Shown here: positions 24,346 through 30,762 of the stretch, piece after piece
Position numbering within the stretch: the first letter of the stretch is position 1
Layout of the letters: each line of letters opens with the position of its first letter
DNA from: JBCBST01 sp039819115
GTDB lineage: Bacteria; Bacteroidota; Rhodothermia; Balneolales; Balneolaceae
DNA: 30,762 bases
Direction of reading: 5' to 3'
NCBI GenBank assembly: GCA_039819115.1
Contig: JBCBST010000029.1
Coordinates: forward strand, 1 to 30,762
Translations under genes and position numbers: made by a program
The notes under the pieces: model-generated
Told to the model about the DNA's origin: nothing
The model's database searches: none
Seen by the model: only the letters and a program-made list of their open reading frames with translations

Positions 24346-24902
24346 GAAGGTTCGTTTGTCAATTCGTTTAGTATAGATGTTTTAATGATTTCAAAATCGC
24401 TGGCGCTGGTAAGCCGGGATAGCTGTACAATAGCCAGCATATTTGAAATGATCATGAGCGCTTTACTTCTGGAAAGCCCCTCAAAATGAAAGATATGTTC
24501 GTTTCTTCCCTCCTCTAAAAATCCGCCTACCCAATCCAGCATCAATGCAGAAAGCTCTTTCAGCTTCTGCTGCACGTTTACGTCCAGGGTATAATAGTCG
24601 GTAGCCATCGATCCCACCAGGCACACATTGTTTTCCTGCTGTATGTCGGTATAAATAGAGAAGAACCCGTTGAGTTTTTCCATTGGCGATTTCCCGGTTA
24701 GTCGCTCAATCAACGAGTGAAAGTGGTTAATATGTCGTTCAACTACGGCCACGCCCAGATCTGATTTTGTGCGGAAGTGATAATGCACGGAAGCTGTTTT
24801 GATCCCCACTTCTTCGGCAATTTCATAAAAGCTGAAGGCGTTGTACCCCTTTCTTCGGATGAGGGTATCGGCCAGTCCTATAATTTCTTCCTGTTTGGTC
24901 AT
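24342..24902 (-). CDS. TetR-family transcriptional regulator
   Basis: A 186-residue TetR-type repressor. The N-terminal helix-turn-helix is clear: ADTLIRRKGYNAFSFYEIAEEVG, then IKTASVHYHFRTKSDLGVAVV. The helical C-terminal ligand domain (about 60-186) resembles those TetR proteins with a TetR_C_6/YsiA-like build, but the ligand is unknown. Its stop overlaps the fabF start by 4 bases, so the two are translated together. Control by a fatty-acid, acyl-CoA or membrane-active compound is plausible but inferred. A CCTA-N8-TAGG inverted repeat in the putative promoter suggests self-repression of the operon. Confidence 0.92.
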   Translation of the reverse strand: MTKQEEIIGLADTLIRRKGYNAFSFYEIAEEVGIKTASVHYHFRTKSDLGVAVVERHINHFHSLIERLTGKSPMEKLNGFFSIYTDIQQENNVCLVGSMATDYYTLDVNVQQKLKELSALMLDWVGGFLEEGRNEHIFHFEGLSRSKALMIISNMLAIVQLSRLTSASDFEIIKTSILNELTNEPS

Positions 24903-24917
24903 GGTAGAACGTTTGCC

Positions 24918-24948
24918 TGAATATACTTACCTACTAGTTGATAGGCAA
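24918..24948 (-). promoter_or_regulatory. Putative promoter and TetR operator
   Basis: On the minus strand TTG (24948-24946) is followed by 20 bases and TATATTCA (24925-24918), a partial match to the Bacteroidetes TAnnTTTG box. The spacer holds the inverted repeat CCTA-N8-TAGG (24930-24945) centred on a CTAGT-like core, as expected for a TetR dimer site. It sits 16 bases before the TetR ATG. Confidence 0.5.
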
Positions 24949-25251
24949 TTGGGTATTTACGATAACCTCGGAAGCTGGCTTTCCATAAGATCCTGTCCGC
25001 CAGCTGGCGGACAGAGATGACCTTAAGAAAAATGATGGGAGAATTTAGGAATGAGATTAAAAAAATCGACATAGGAAAGGACGGGAGAACTCAGGAATGA
25101 GGTTTTGATAAAAGGACGGAACCAAACTGGAAATCTACTGTCTGACGAGTTTCAGTTTAGGATCTAAACGAAGCATAGATATTAAACTGAAACGAGGAGT
25201 TTAGCCTGCCTGACGGCAGGCAGGTTCCCCATCCGTATTCTGCTGACCCGA
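24949..25251. repeat. Repeat locus A: structured direct repeat plus palindromes
   Basis: This ~300-base gene-free stretch holds three pieces. A perfect 20-bp palindrome lies at 24994-25013 (arms TGTCCGCCAG and CTGGCGGACA). A ~146-bp block at 25067-25212 is nearly identical to 27207-27353; it contains a hairpin with arms AGAACTCA and TGAGGTTTT (25086-25108) and a 45-base hairpin (25149-25193; 11-bp outer stem, 5-bp inner stem ATCTA/TAGAT). An 8-bp stem, CCTGCCTG with CAGGCAGG (25205-25224), closes the block. The part around 25011-25080 also matches locus C. No coding potential was seen. Confidence 0.8.
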
Positions 25252-25671
25252 TCAATCCGCATCAATGGTAAGCCAGTTATTCTTCCAGATGGTCAGTGTT
25301 CCGATGATCCCAAGCAATACGAGCATCAGCACACTTGTGACGATGGTTTTAGCCAGCATGCTATCCCCGGTAAACAAAAGAATTCCGGAAAGAGGGAATA
25401 AGGCCCCAATAAGCGGTATTTTTCGATTCAGAAGTTCATTTCCGCTTACCAAAAGGGTTCCTGTTTCGGATGCATCACTGATAGCGTAGCTCTGACTACC
25501 ACACCACTGAATTTTTGCTTCCAGAATTTCAGATTCCTGGTGAGGCTGGAGTTCGATGGTTTTTTCTTCCCCGTTACTGAGGTCAGTGATCTTTTTTCCC
25601 CCAATCAGAATATCATAGGAGCAGTATGTGTTAAAGCCTTCCGTGGGTCGTTTCAGCGTGATCTTTTTCAT
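25252..25671 (-). CDS. Small membrane protein with N-terminal beta domain, unknown
   Basis: I do not recognise a named family. The 139-residue product has a soluble, beta-rich N-terminal part (about 1-80) with TYCSYDILIGGKKITDLSNGEEKTIELQP, which has the feel of PEGA-like 'Gly-Lys-Lys-Ile plus ligand' beta modules. Two hydrophobic segments follow (about 84-102 and 106-128), so it is probably an inner-membrane protein. The start is the ATG at 25671. The metalloprotease-like lipoprotein gene ends 29 bases upstream, suggesting one transcript. The pair lies between direct repeats A and B. Confidence 0.65.
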   Translation of the reverse strand: MKKITLKRPTEGFNTYCSYDILIGGKKITDLSNGEEKTIELQPHQESEILEAKIQWCGSQSYAISDASETGTLLVSGNELLNRKIPLIGALFPLSGILLFTGDSMLAKTIVTSVLMLVLLGIIGTLTIWKNNWLTIDAD

Positions 25672-25700
25672 AACGGGTTGAATGGTATATCGTGGAGAAG

Positions 25701-26843
25701 TTATCGTTGTATTCTGGTTTCTACTTCATCAGAAGTTACCGGATTTAAACTCATCATAAGCTCCGGTATAAATGCTTCAAAGCTTTGGATGCTGGTGTCC
25801 TGTTCAAATTCAAGGATTTTGCGTTCAAATTCTGGCAGAAAGATAAACTGAAGCTTATCTGTGTGATATGCTCTAAGCTCATTTGCCCAGGCAGCGTTTC
25901 CACTTCGTTCCGCCAGCCGTATTTCACCCAGGCGTACCAAGTGTTCGGCTATACAATCGAACCAATTGCCGTAGTTCTGTTTCATCATGATTTCCTTCAG
26001 TCCGGGTGTGAACAAGTGGGTGTATGCATTCACGGCCTCCAGGTTAGGCTCAGTATCCAGTACGGTGTTCACAAACGCATGTCCAAATTCGTGGTAAGAA
26101 TTTCTCAGGATAAACTCCTTGTTATCAAAGCCAAACACCGGGTAGGTACCCGTAAGTGTATCCTGTTCTACCGGCAGGGAGGCGCTGATGACCTGGTAAA
26201 TATGCATCCCATCCGGAGTATACACATACGGACCGATGCCACGATACCCATATGCACCGCCGGTTGGCATTTCAGGGGATGGAATAATGGTATAGGTCAG
26301 TTTGCTTTCCCTGTAATAGGCTTCAATAAGCTGTACAAAATCATCGGGAGGTAGATTTTTCAGCACTTCCTGGCGGGCGCCTTCATAAAACGATTGATGC
26401 TTTTCCAGGAAAGACGCCACATCAGCGTCCACATAAAACGTGGCCAGAGCTTCCACCCATTCAGTAATGATCGTTTCCCGATCAGCGTATGGAGAATGAT
26501 CCAGACTGTGCGTGAATCCCGATGCCGGAAAAGGTTCGGCGTACAAAAGTATTTCGGTCAGCTCATCAAAATAAAAGATCTCGTTTTGGAGGAGGCTATC
26601 CGAGAGTTGAATAGCCCGATGATTTTTAAAAGGCTCAAAATACCGTTGTGCTTCTACCACCAGCGGACGGGTAGGGTACTCGCCTGGCCATACAAATAAC
26701 TCAATAATATGAGAGGTATGAATATTGGGATTGAACTGAACTTCAATCTGTTTCTCAACAGGCTCTTCTTGTGTTTGGTATCCATTACATCCCCAAAAAA
26801 TCAGGGTGAAGATCATCAGGCTGATAAATGGGGTGTATTTCAT
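25701..26843 (-). CDS. DUF4932-type lipoprotein with zinc-protease motif
   Basis: From the ATG at 26843 the protein has 380 residues. A lipoprotein signal (MKYTPFISLM with the following hydrophobic stretch) ends in FWG-Cys19. The frame runs up to 26918, but that start would bury the lipobox. The mature protein contains HEFGH (about 251-255 from the chosen start), preceded by NSY and followed about 44 residues later by a Glu in CIAEHLVRL (about 300). This is a gluzincin-like set of zinc ligands. The layout matches DUF4932 proteins of Bacteroidetes, which look like metallopeptidases but have no proven substrate. It is likely anchored at the cell envelope. A small membrane-protein gene follows 29 bases downstream. 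Confidence 0.8.
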   Translation of the reverse strand: MKYTPFISLMIFTLIFWGCNGYQTQEEPVEKQIEVQFNPNIHTSHIIELFVWPGEYPTRPLVVEAQRYFEPFKNHRAIQLSDSLLQNEIFYFDELTEILLYAEPFPASGFTHSLDHSPYADRETIITEWVEALATFYVDADVASFLEKHQSFYEGARQEVLKNLPPDDFVQLIEAYYRESKLTYTIIPSPEMPTGGAYGYRGIGPYVYTPDGMHIYQVISASLPVEQDTLTGTYPVFGFDNKEFILRNSYHEFGHAFVNTVLDTEPNLEAVNAYTHLFTPGLKEIMMKQNYGNWFDCIAEHLVRLGEIRLAERSGNAAWANELRAYHTDKLQFIFLPEFERKILEFEQDTSIQSFEAFIPELMMSLNPVTSDEVETRIQR

Positions 26844-27489
26844 GCAGGTCGTAACAGCAGGTTTAAAAAGCAGGAACATCATACGGCCATCGTCCGCCTC
26901 CTGAAGGGGAGATGCCATCTGATTATATCCCGTTTTGATATTAAGCGTTATTCCGTAACTGTTTATGTATTATGATGATACGGCGTGTAAAATGATTTAA
27001 CCGTTCGCGTGCATAGCATATATCCCAACTACTGCTTAGGGTAAAACCGGAGACTTGTACTGGTTCTGCGGGTGTATATGTTTCAGGTTTTTTTGAGAAA
27101 AATGAAATGAGTAGTAGTGGGCTGTCAGGCAGGTTGTTTACGTCATTGAGCAGAGCTCTCGATTCTTAGCATTCCGTAGCAGAGCTACGAAACGAGGTTA
27201 AAGAACCGACATAGGAAAGGACGGGAAAACTCAGGAATGAGGTTTTGATAAAAAGGACGGAACCAAACTGGAAATCTACTGTCTGACGAGTTTCAGTTTA
27301 GGATCTAAACGAAGCATAGATATTAAACTGAAACGAGGAGTTTAGCCTGCCTGTCCTGTCTGCCGAAGGCATGGCCGGCAGACAGGTTCAGGATGACGAC
27401 GAGATGGGAAGTTCATTATTTGTCCCAAAAGAAGATTTTAGAGTATTAGCTAGTCTATCGAATGGTATTCGATCCACCTGTACGCCCTC
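26844..27489. repeat. Repeat locus B within a 646-base gene-free region
   Basis: The first ~330 bases (26844-27170) show nothing convincing. Then come an inverted repeat CGTAGC-AGA-GCTACG (27175-27189), the block 27207-27353 that matches locus A almost base for base (one extra A and one substitution noticed), its 45-base hairpin (27290-27334), and a hairpin with 11-bp arms CCTGTCTGCCG and CGGCAGACAGG (27355-27386). The following TTCAGGATGACGACGAGATGG is nearly repeated at 29340. Loci A and B are in the same orientation, about 2.14 kb apart, with two genes between them. Confidence 0.8.
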
Positions 27490-28329
27490 TCACTCCATAA
27501 TACCCAGTGTATTCAACGCAACCAGGGTGAGTTCCTTACGCAGAGGTGAAAACACGTAGCCGGGCATTTCGCTATTAGCTGGACTTATCCGCGTAGCGAA
27601 ATAGTAGACGTCATCACCTTTCTCCACATACCCGACAAACCACCCAATATTTCCCCCGTCTCTGAGTGCCAGCCCCGTTTTTCCACTCAGGATATGATCG
27701 TCGGTACGGTCGATCTTCAGGATTTCGGTAAGCGTTTGATAGGTGGAGTCCGATACCGGCAGTTCCCGATTGTATAGCCGGTTCAGAAAATCGATTTGTT
27801 CCATTGCACTGATCCGGGAAGTCCCGGTTAACCAGAAGGTATCAATGGTTTCGCTGTTTACGTCCATTGTTTTGTAGTTCAGATTGGTGAGCTGCTCGTT
27901 CATTCGCTCCACTCCAACGGTTCGGGCCAGTTGCTGATAACAAGGCACGCAGGACAGCTGAAACGCTTCTTTCAGCGTGAGATCCTTTTCCCAGACCGGT
28001 AATGCCCGTTCCTCTCCATCCCATGTAAACACGGAGTGTTCATTCTCCAGAATCCCGGTTTCGAGTCCCACGATGGAGTTTGCAATCTTAAAGGTGGAGG
28101 CTGGAAGTACGCGTACATCAGCTTCCTGGAAATTGTTTGAAAAGAATCGGTTGTTACCGGGGTCGAACACGAGGATTACACCCTGAACGCCGGCTGTATC
28201 CAATACAGCCTGGAATTCTTCATTTACCACGTATTCCGGTAGGGGAGGACCGGATGGAGGTTCTTTTTGATTACAGGCTGCCAGGAGCAGAATGAAGAAT
28301 AAAAGCCGGATCATACCAGTGGTACTCAT
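27490..28329 (-). CDS. Class D (OXA-type) beta-lactamase-like lipoprotein
   Basis: A 279-residue class D beta-lactamase relative. A lipoprotein signal ends at LLAA-Cys19. Active-site motifs are Ser78-Thr-Phe-Lys81 (PASTFKIANS), Ser126-Cys-Val128 and Lys217-Thr-Gly219 (LSGKTGLA). The block FWLTGTSRISAMEQIDFL and the GWFVGYVE strand are typical of OXA enzymes. The third motif, usually Tyr-Gly-Asn, reads Tyr152-Lys-Thr. Class D enzymes acylate and hydrolyse beta-lactams through the carbamylated Lys; activity here is likely but needs the altered motif tested. It is not linked to the BlaI/BlaR-like operon 9 kb away. It lies 81 bases downstream of an HXXEE membrane-protein gene. Confidence 0.88.
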   Translation of the reverse strand: MSTTGMIRLLFFILLLAACNQKEPPSGPPLPEYVVNEEFQAVLDTAGVQGVILVFDPGNNRFFSNNFQEADVRVLPASTFKIANSIVGLETGILENEHSVFTWDGEERALPVWEKDLTLKEAFQLSCVPCYQQLARTVGVERMNEQLTNLNYKTMDVNSETIDTFWLTGTSRISAMEQIDFLNRLYNRELPVSDSTYQTLTEILKIDRTDDHILSGKTGLALRDGGNIGWFVGYVEKGDDVYYFATRISPANSEMPGYVFSPLRKELTLVALNTLGIME

Positions 28330-28410
28330 TTTTGTGAATGTTGAATGGACGCAAAGCCAAACGCCGTGTTCCTTCCTGTTAAGCTAAAGGCACCACAGCC
28401 TGGATGTTAA

Positions 28411-29211
28411 TTACACCGGTAATGATGTGTTTTGTTCCGGAAACTCCGTGTTATGTTTATAGTCTCTGAATACAGCAACGGGCAGGATGGACCATGCTAT
28501 CAGCATCGCCCAATACACATATTCCGGTATCAGGTTGAACCAGTTGGCAGCTAAAAGTCCTCCGACCATTATTACATGAGCAAAAAAAGCCCAGATGAGA
28601 CCTCCAACGACCAGGGTTTTGAAATAAGTAGTCGAGTGAGCGGTTTTTTTGAGGATCCAGGCACACAACGGGATAAAAACCAGCATAGATGTAAGCAGAC
28701 CAGGATTATAGGTCAGGGTAGCCACGCCGGCCAGTATATGTACAACCCCATTTATAAGAATGATTCCAACCATCGAAAAGAATGGAAACAACTGTTTTGG
28801 ACTTCTCAGGATTGCCAGTGAACCTGTTAACCATACAAGTGATGTGTTGATGATGAATATGCTTTCCTTTGTAAGAGGTTTAACAGCAGAACCCGGCTCG
28901 CCCAGCGCAGATAATATGAAGTTATTATTGAATGTATAAAAGGCGTACACATTTCCGAAAAGATCGATCCAATGCTCTTCGAATTGGTGAACGACATACG
29001 CTATAAGCATCAATAAGGCTATAAAACGAGGGTTTGAATGAAAGGGGTGTTCGTGATCCCGAAATGCAAATAGGCCTATACCGATAAAGGGAATTGCATA
29101 TACACCGATTTTCACCCAGTGGTTGATTAAGAACGGGTACTGTCCAAAGGGTAGCCACAATATAGCGAACAGCAGCACAGTACACCCCAGCAGTAATCGT
29201 TCATTTTTCAT
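28411..29211 (-). CDS. HXXEE-domain membrane protein
   Basis: A 266-residue polytopic membrane protein with about seven hydrophobic segments. The N-terminal half carries His75-Gln-Phe-Glu78-Glu79 (VVHQFEEHW), the HXXEE motif, followed by a buried Asn/His segment (NGVVHILAGVATLTYNPG) that is also typical of the family. HXXEE proteins have no proven function; the conserved acids and His suggest a metal or proton site in the membrane. The ATG at 29211 gives a normal N-terminal membrane segment. The class D beta-lactamase gene follows 81 bases downstream in the same direction. Confidence 0.75.
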   Translation of the reverse strand: MKNERLLLGCTVLLFAILWLPFGQYPFLINHWVKIGVYAIPFIGIGLFAFRDHEHPFHSNPRFIALLMLIAYVVHQFEEHWIDLFGNVYAFYTFNNNFILSALGEPGSAVKPLTKESIFIINTSLVWLTGSLAILRSPKQLFPFFSMVGIILINGVVHILAGVATLTYNPGLLTSMLVFIPLCAWILKKTAHSTTYFKTLVVGGLIWAFFAHVIMVGGLLAANWFNLIPEYVYWAMLIAWSILPVAVFRDYKHNTEFPEQNTSLPV

Positions 29212-29420
29212 GATATACCATTCATGTTTGGTAATAGTAGTAAGATGAACAAAGAGGACTAACGATGAAAGTAAAGATTCGGGTTACTGTTCGGTTAGGG
29301 AACAGTGCTTCGTAACCAGATTAAGATCCTGAACCAAGTTCAGGATGACGACAAGGTGGTCGTTGAATGGATGTTCTATCAAAAGACTGGCTTCTATATA
29401 GTCTTAAATCCCTGCCTCCG
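29212..29420. repeat. Hairpins and short palindromic repeat upstream of the HXXEE gene
   Basis: At 29282-29317 an inverted repeat pairs GGTTAC with GTAACC and, inside it, ACTGTTC with GAACAGT. At 29327-29345 TCCTGAAC-CAA-GTTCAGGA forms a short palindrome followed by TGACGACAAGGTGG, a unit that also appears after locus B (27388-27408). No coding frame or terminator T-run was seen. Confidence 0.6.
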
Positions 29421-29765
29421 CAGAGATGACCTAAAGAGAAATAACGGTAGACCCTAGAAATGAGGTTAAAGAACCGACATGGGAAAGGTGCAGGAGTTGC
29501 ATTTCAACTGTAAAGAATTCCAGAGGCGCAACATCTCCCAAGCGAATGCGAGGGAATTGATGTTGTGCGGAATTCGCAGGTTGGAATGCCCGGAAGCTTT
29601 CCAGTCGGTCCCGAGGCTTCGGGATGGTTCTGGCGCCTGCCCCGACACAGGTCGGGGGCGGTCCAAAAGAACAGGTTAACGATACCTTTGGTATTAAATA
29701 TCCGGGTTTATGCCGCAGAGCAGAGCTACGGAACGAGATAAAGATCCCTAAACAAGCCCGCCTAC
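29421..29765. repeat. Repeat locus C: mosaic element with a string of hairpins
   Basis: The left part (29429-29488) matches the left flank of locus A (CAGAGATGACC at the start, GAGGTTAAAGAACCGACAT at the end), but the right part is unrelated. It folds into successive hairpins: 29515-29575 (GAATTCC/GGAATTC plus GCGCAACATC/GATGTTGTGC with one G-U pair), 29610-29623 (CCCGA/TCGGG) and 29640-29657 (CCCCGAC/GTCGGGG), the last inside an outer GTTCT/AGAAC pairing (29627-29672). The end (29720-29745) again matches the left flank of locus B. This could be a structured RNA, a non-autonomous mobile element or an assembly of REP-like units. Confidence 0.65.
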
Positions 29766-30188
29766 CTAAAACGCTATAATAGCCTTGATACAGGCTGATA
29801 GCTCATCTCTCAGAAAATCCACTCGCTGCTCAAAATCCTCATCCGTCAATTTGTTAAAGAGGAGGGACAGCCGTTTTCGAAAAGTACGTTTGTCTTTGAG
29901 CCTGGAGAGTCCCATCCTGCAATTGGGTTCTGAGAATTTGATGAGTTCATACTCCATTCTTTTGTAGACGATGCTATACGGCAAGGCACCATATTCATGA
30001 ATGATTTCCACCGTAACATCGCACCGCTCCCATTTAAACTTTTCCCACCTGGTTTGAGGGGTATAATGTAGTCGAAGCACTTCTTTCCTTTCGAAGCCAT
30101 AGTCCTCCTCTAAAAAATGGAATTGACGGATGATGTATGCATTGCGATGGAGTTCTTGCATATCCTCGGTTTCTTCTACTTGTTTCAT
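29766..30188 (-). CDS. Small soluble protein, unknown
   Basis: I do not recognise this 140-residue protein. It is charged and soluble, with no signal peptide or membrane segment. The N-terminal half has aromatic and acidic stretches (RQFHFLEEDYGFERKEV, RWEKFKWERCDVTVEII). The C-terminal third is Lys/Arg-rich and likely helical (SRLKDKRTFRKRLSLLFNKL, then RVDFLRDELSACIKAI). It lies 22 bases after the end of the interrupted frame at 30211-30705 and shares its direction, so the two may belong to one unit. Codon use looks ordinary. Confidence 0.6.
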   Translation of the reverse strand: MKQVEETEDMQELHRNAYIIRQFHFLEEDYGFERKEVLRLHYTPQTRWEKFKWERCDVTVEIIHEYGALPYSIVYKRMEYELIKFSEPNCRMGLSRLKDKRTFRKRLSLLFNKLTDEDFEQRVDFLRDELSACIKAIIAF

Positions 30189-30210
30189 TGTTTATGTATT
30201 CTGATTTCTC

Positions 30211-30342
30211 TTACTCACAATCCCCTATGCTTTCTGATGTATCCCCGTTGGTTTCCTCATTATCCATTGATGCAGAACCTGTTTTTCGATTGTTTAACAG
30301 CGGGTCAAAAAGATCCCACCATTGCGTTAAACCGGTGTACCA
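30211..30342 (-). other. In-frame continuation of the 87-residue frame after a TGA
   Basis: Immediately after the TGA at 30345-30343, the same frame stays open for 43 codons to a TAA at 30213-30211, encoding WYTGLTQWWDLFDPLL, then NNRKTGSASMDNEETNG and an acidic end. The make-up looks like a natural protein C-terminus, so the TGA may be a mutation, sequencing error or recoded stop. An open run of this length is not rare by chance, so confidence is low. Confidence 0.3.
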
Positions 30343-30606
30343 TCAATCCTGTATCGCAATGGATCTCATTCTGGCAATGGTCTCGGCTGTATCACATGTA
30401 CTTTCAAGTTCTTCATCCACCGCATGTTTAAAGGCTTCTGAAGCCAGGCCCTTTTCGATTAGCCTGACTTTTTGAACAAGCCTGTTTATGACATAGAAGT
30501 GATCAATGGATAAATGGAGGAATCGTTTATGTTTAAACGCCCTGTTAAAATCATTTAGCGATCCATTACAGGCTTCATATTCCAGCAGGTGATGCATTGT
30601 AATCAT
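30343..30606 (-). CDS. Small helical protein, unknown, possibly a gene fragment
   Basis: I do not recognise this 87-residue protein. It looks wholly helical (LNDFNRAFKHKRFLHLSIDHFYVINRLVQKV, then EAFKHAVDEELESTCDTAETIARM), with His and Cys scattered and no signal peptide. The same frame is open on both sides apart from single stops: upstream 30616-30705 reads MKSSQHTSKPWKKDTRRLVN and onward to a TAG three codons before this ATG; downstream it continues past a TGA (30345-30343). It may be a short independent gene or the middle of a broken longer one. Confidence 0.5.
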   Translation of the reverse strand: MITMHHLLEYEACNGSLNDFNRAFKHKRFLHLSIDHFYVINRLVQKVRLIEKGLASEAFKHAVDEELESTCDTAETIARMRSIAIQD

Positions 30607-30612
30607 GAGCTT

Positions 30613-30705
30613 CTATATTGGAACGATCAGATCGATAAGGCTTAGGTTTACCAGCCTCCGGGTATCTTTTTTCCATGGTTTAGATGTGTGTTGAGATGAT
30701 TTCAT
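30613..30705 (-). CDS. Possible 30-residue peptide upstream, same frame as the next gene
   Basis: An ATG at 30705 opens a 30-codon frame ending at TAG (30615-30613), with a basic N-terminal half and a hydrophobic end (LVNLSLIDLIVPI). It lies two codons plus stop before the 87-residue frame and shares its phase, so it could be the first part of a gene broken by the TAG. Upstream the frame stays open to a TAA at the window edge. Evidence for independent translation is weak. Confidence 0.25.
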   Translation of the reverse strand: MKSSQHTSKPWKKDTRRLVNLSLIDLIVPI

Positions 30706-30762
30706 ACGGTTCAGTGCATGATGGAAAATGCCTGCGACCGAACATCGGTCCCATCCGGATTA

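Noticed and set aside
25067..27353. CRISPR array
   Set aside because: There are only two long copies 2 kb apart with genes between them; no short regular repeats with spacers and no cas genes.
29479..29679. 66-residue plus-strand frame and its minus-strand twin in repeat C
   Set aside because: Both strands are open because the region is palindromic and stop-poor; the stems explain the sequence better than coding does.
30117..30475. Two overlapping plus-strand frames (104 and 112 residues)
   Set aside because: They lie opposite more plausible minus-strand frames, have no ribosome site, and look like shadows rich in Ser/Leu/Cys.

Overview
The window looks like a chromosomal fragment from a Bacteroidota-like (FCB-group) bacterium. 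A Balneolota or Rhodothermia-type marine lineage is my best guess. The evidence is a promoter matching the Bacteroidetes consensus (TTTG, 19 bases, TAnnTTTG; minus strand, 18557-18587), weak or absent Shine-Dalgarno sites, TTG/GTG starts, a propeller/Y_Y_Y sensor kinase, an M56 protein with a TonB-plug-like tail, a DUF4932-type lipoprotein and several outer-membrane barrels. No rRNA, tRNA, CRISPR array, transposase, integrase or phage gene was seen.

Layout. 1-487: end of an unidentified gene, with a perfect 24-bp inverted repeat at the very edge that may be an assembly fold-back. 535-4141: a sensor kinase and NarL-type regulator pair. 4262-12632: a tightly packed plus-strand run of an AtuA-family protein, a renalase-like flavoprotein, ABC exporter half 1, an RNase Z-like protein with an RG-rich tail, ABC exporter half 2 and a TIM-barrel isomerase. 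The ABC halves have the complementary defects of a heterodimeric exporter. 12613-15345: a formyltransferase-fold protein, a TPR protein and an outer-membrane barrel, followed by a REP/BIME-like repeat pair. 15491-18529 (minus): a BlaI-BlaR1-like regulatory operon driving a secreted serine hydrolase, with overlapping stops and starts and an operator sitting on the promoter. 18821-20857: a membrane protein and an outer-membrane protein. 20965-22955 (minus): Gfo/Idh/MocA oxidoreductase, Crp-type regulator, a tiny membrane peptide and a DUF2892 protein. 23098-24902 (minus): TetR and FabF, overlapping by 4 bp. 25252-26843 (minus): a small membrane protein and a metalloprotease-like lipoprotein, bracketed by two nearly identical ~147-bp structured direct repeats. 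27490-29211 (minus): a class D beta-lactamase lipoprotein and an HXXEE membrane protein. 29212-29765: a third, mosaic repeat locus rich in hairpins. 29766-30762: two small unknown genes and a frame broken by isolated stop codons.

How the genes may work together. Several modules pair a regulator with its target: BlaI/BlaR with a penicillin-recognising-fold hydrolase, TetR with FabF, Crp with DUF2892, and kinase with response regulator. The points most worth following up are the RNase Z-like protein with a changed metal motif and an RG-rich tail, placed between two halves of one exporter; the BlaR1-like protein without a penicillin-binding sensor; and the repeat family between 24994 and 29745, whose copies keep base-pairing.
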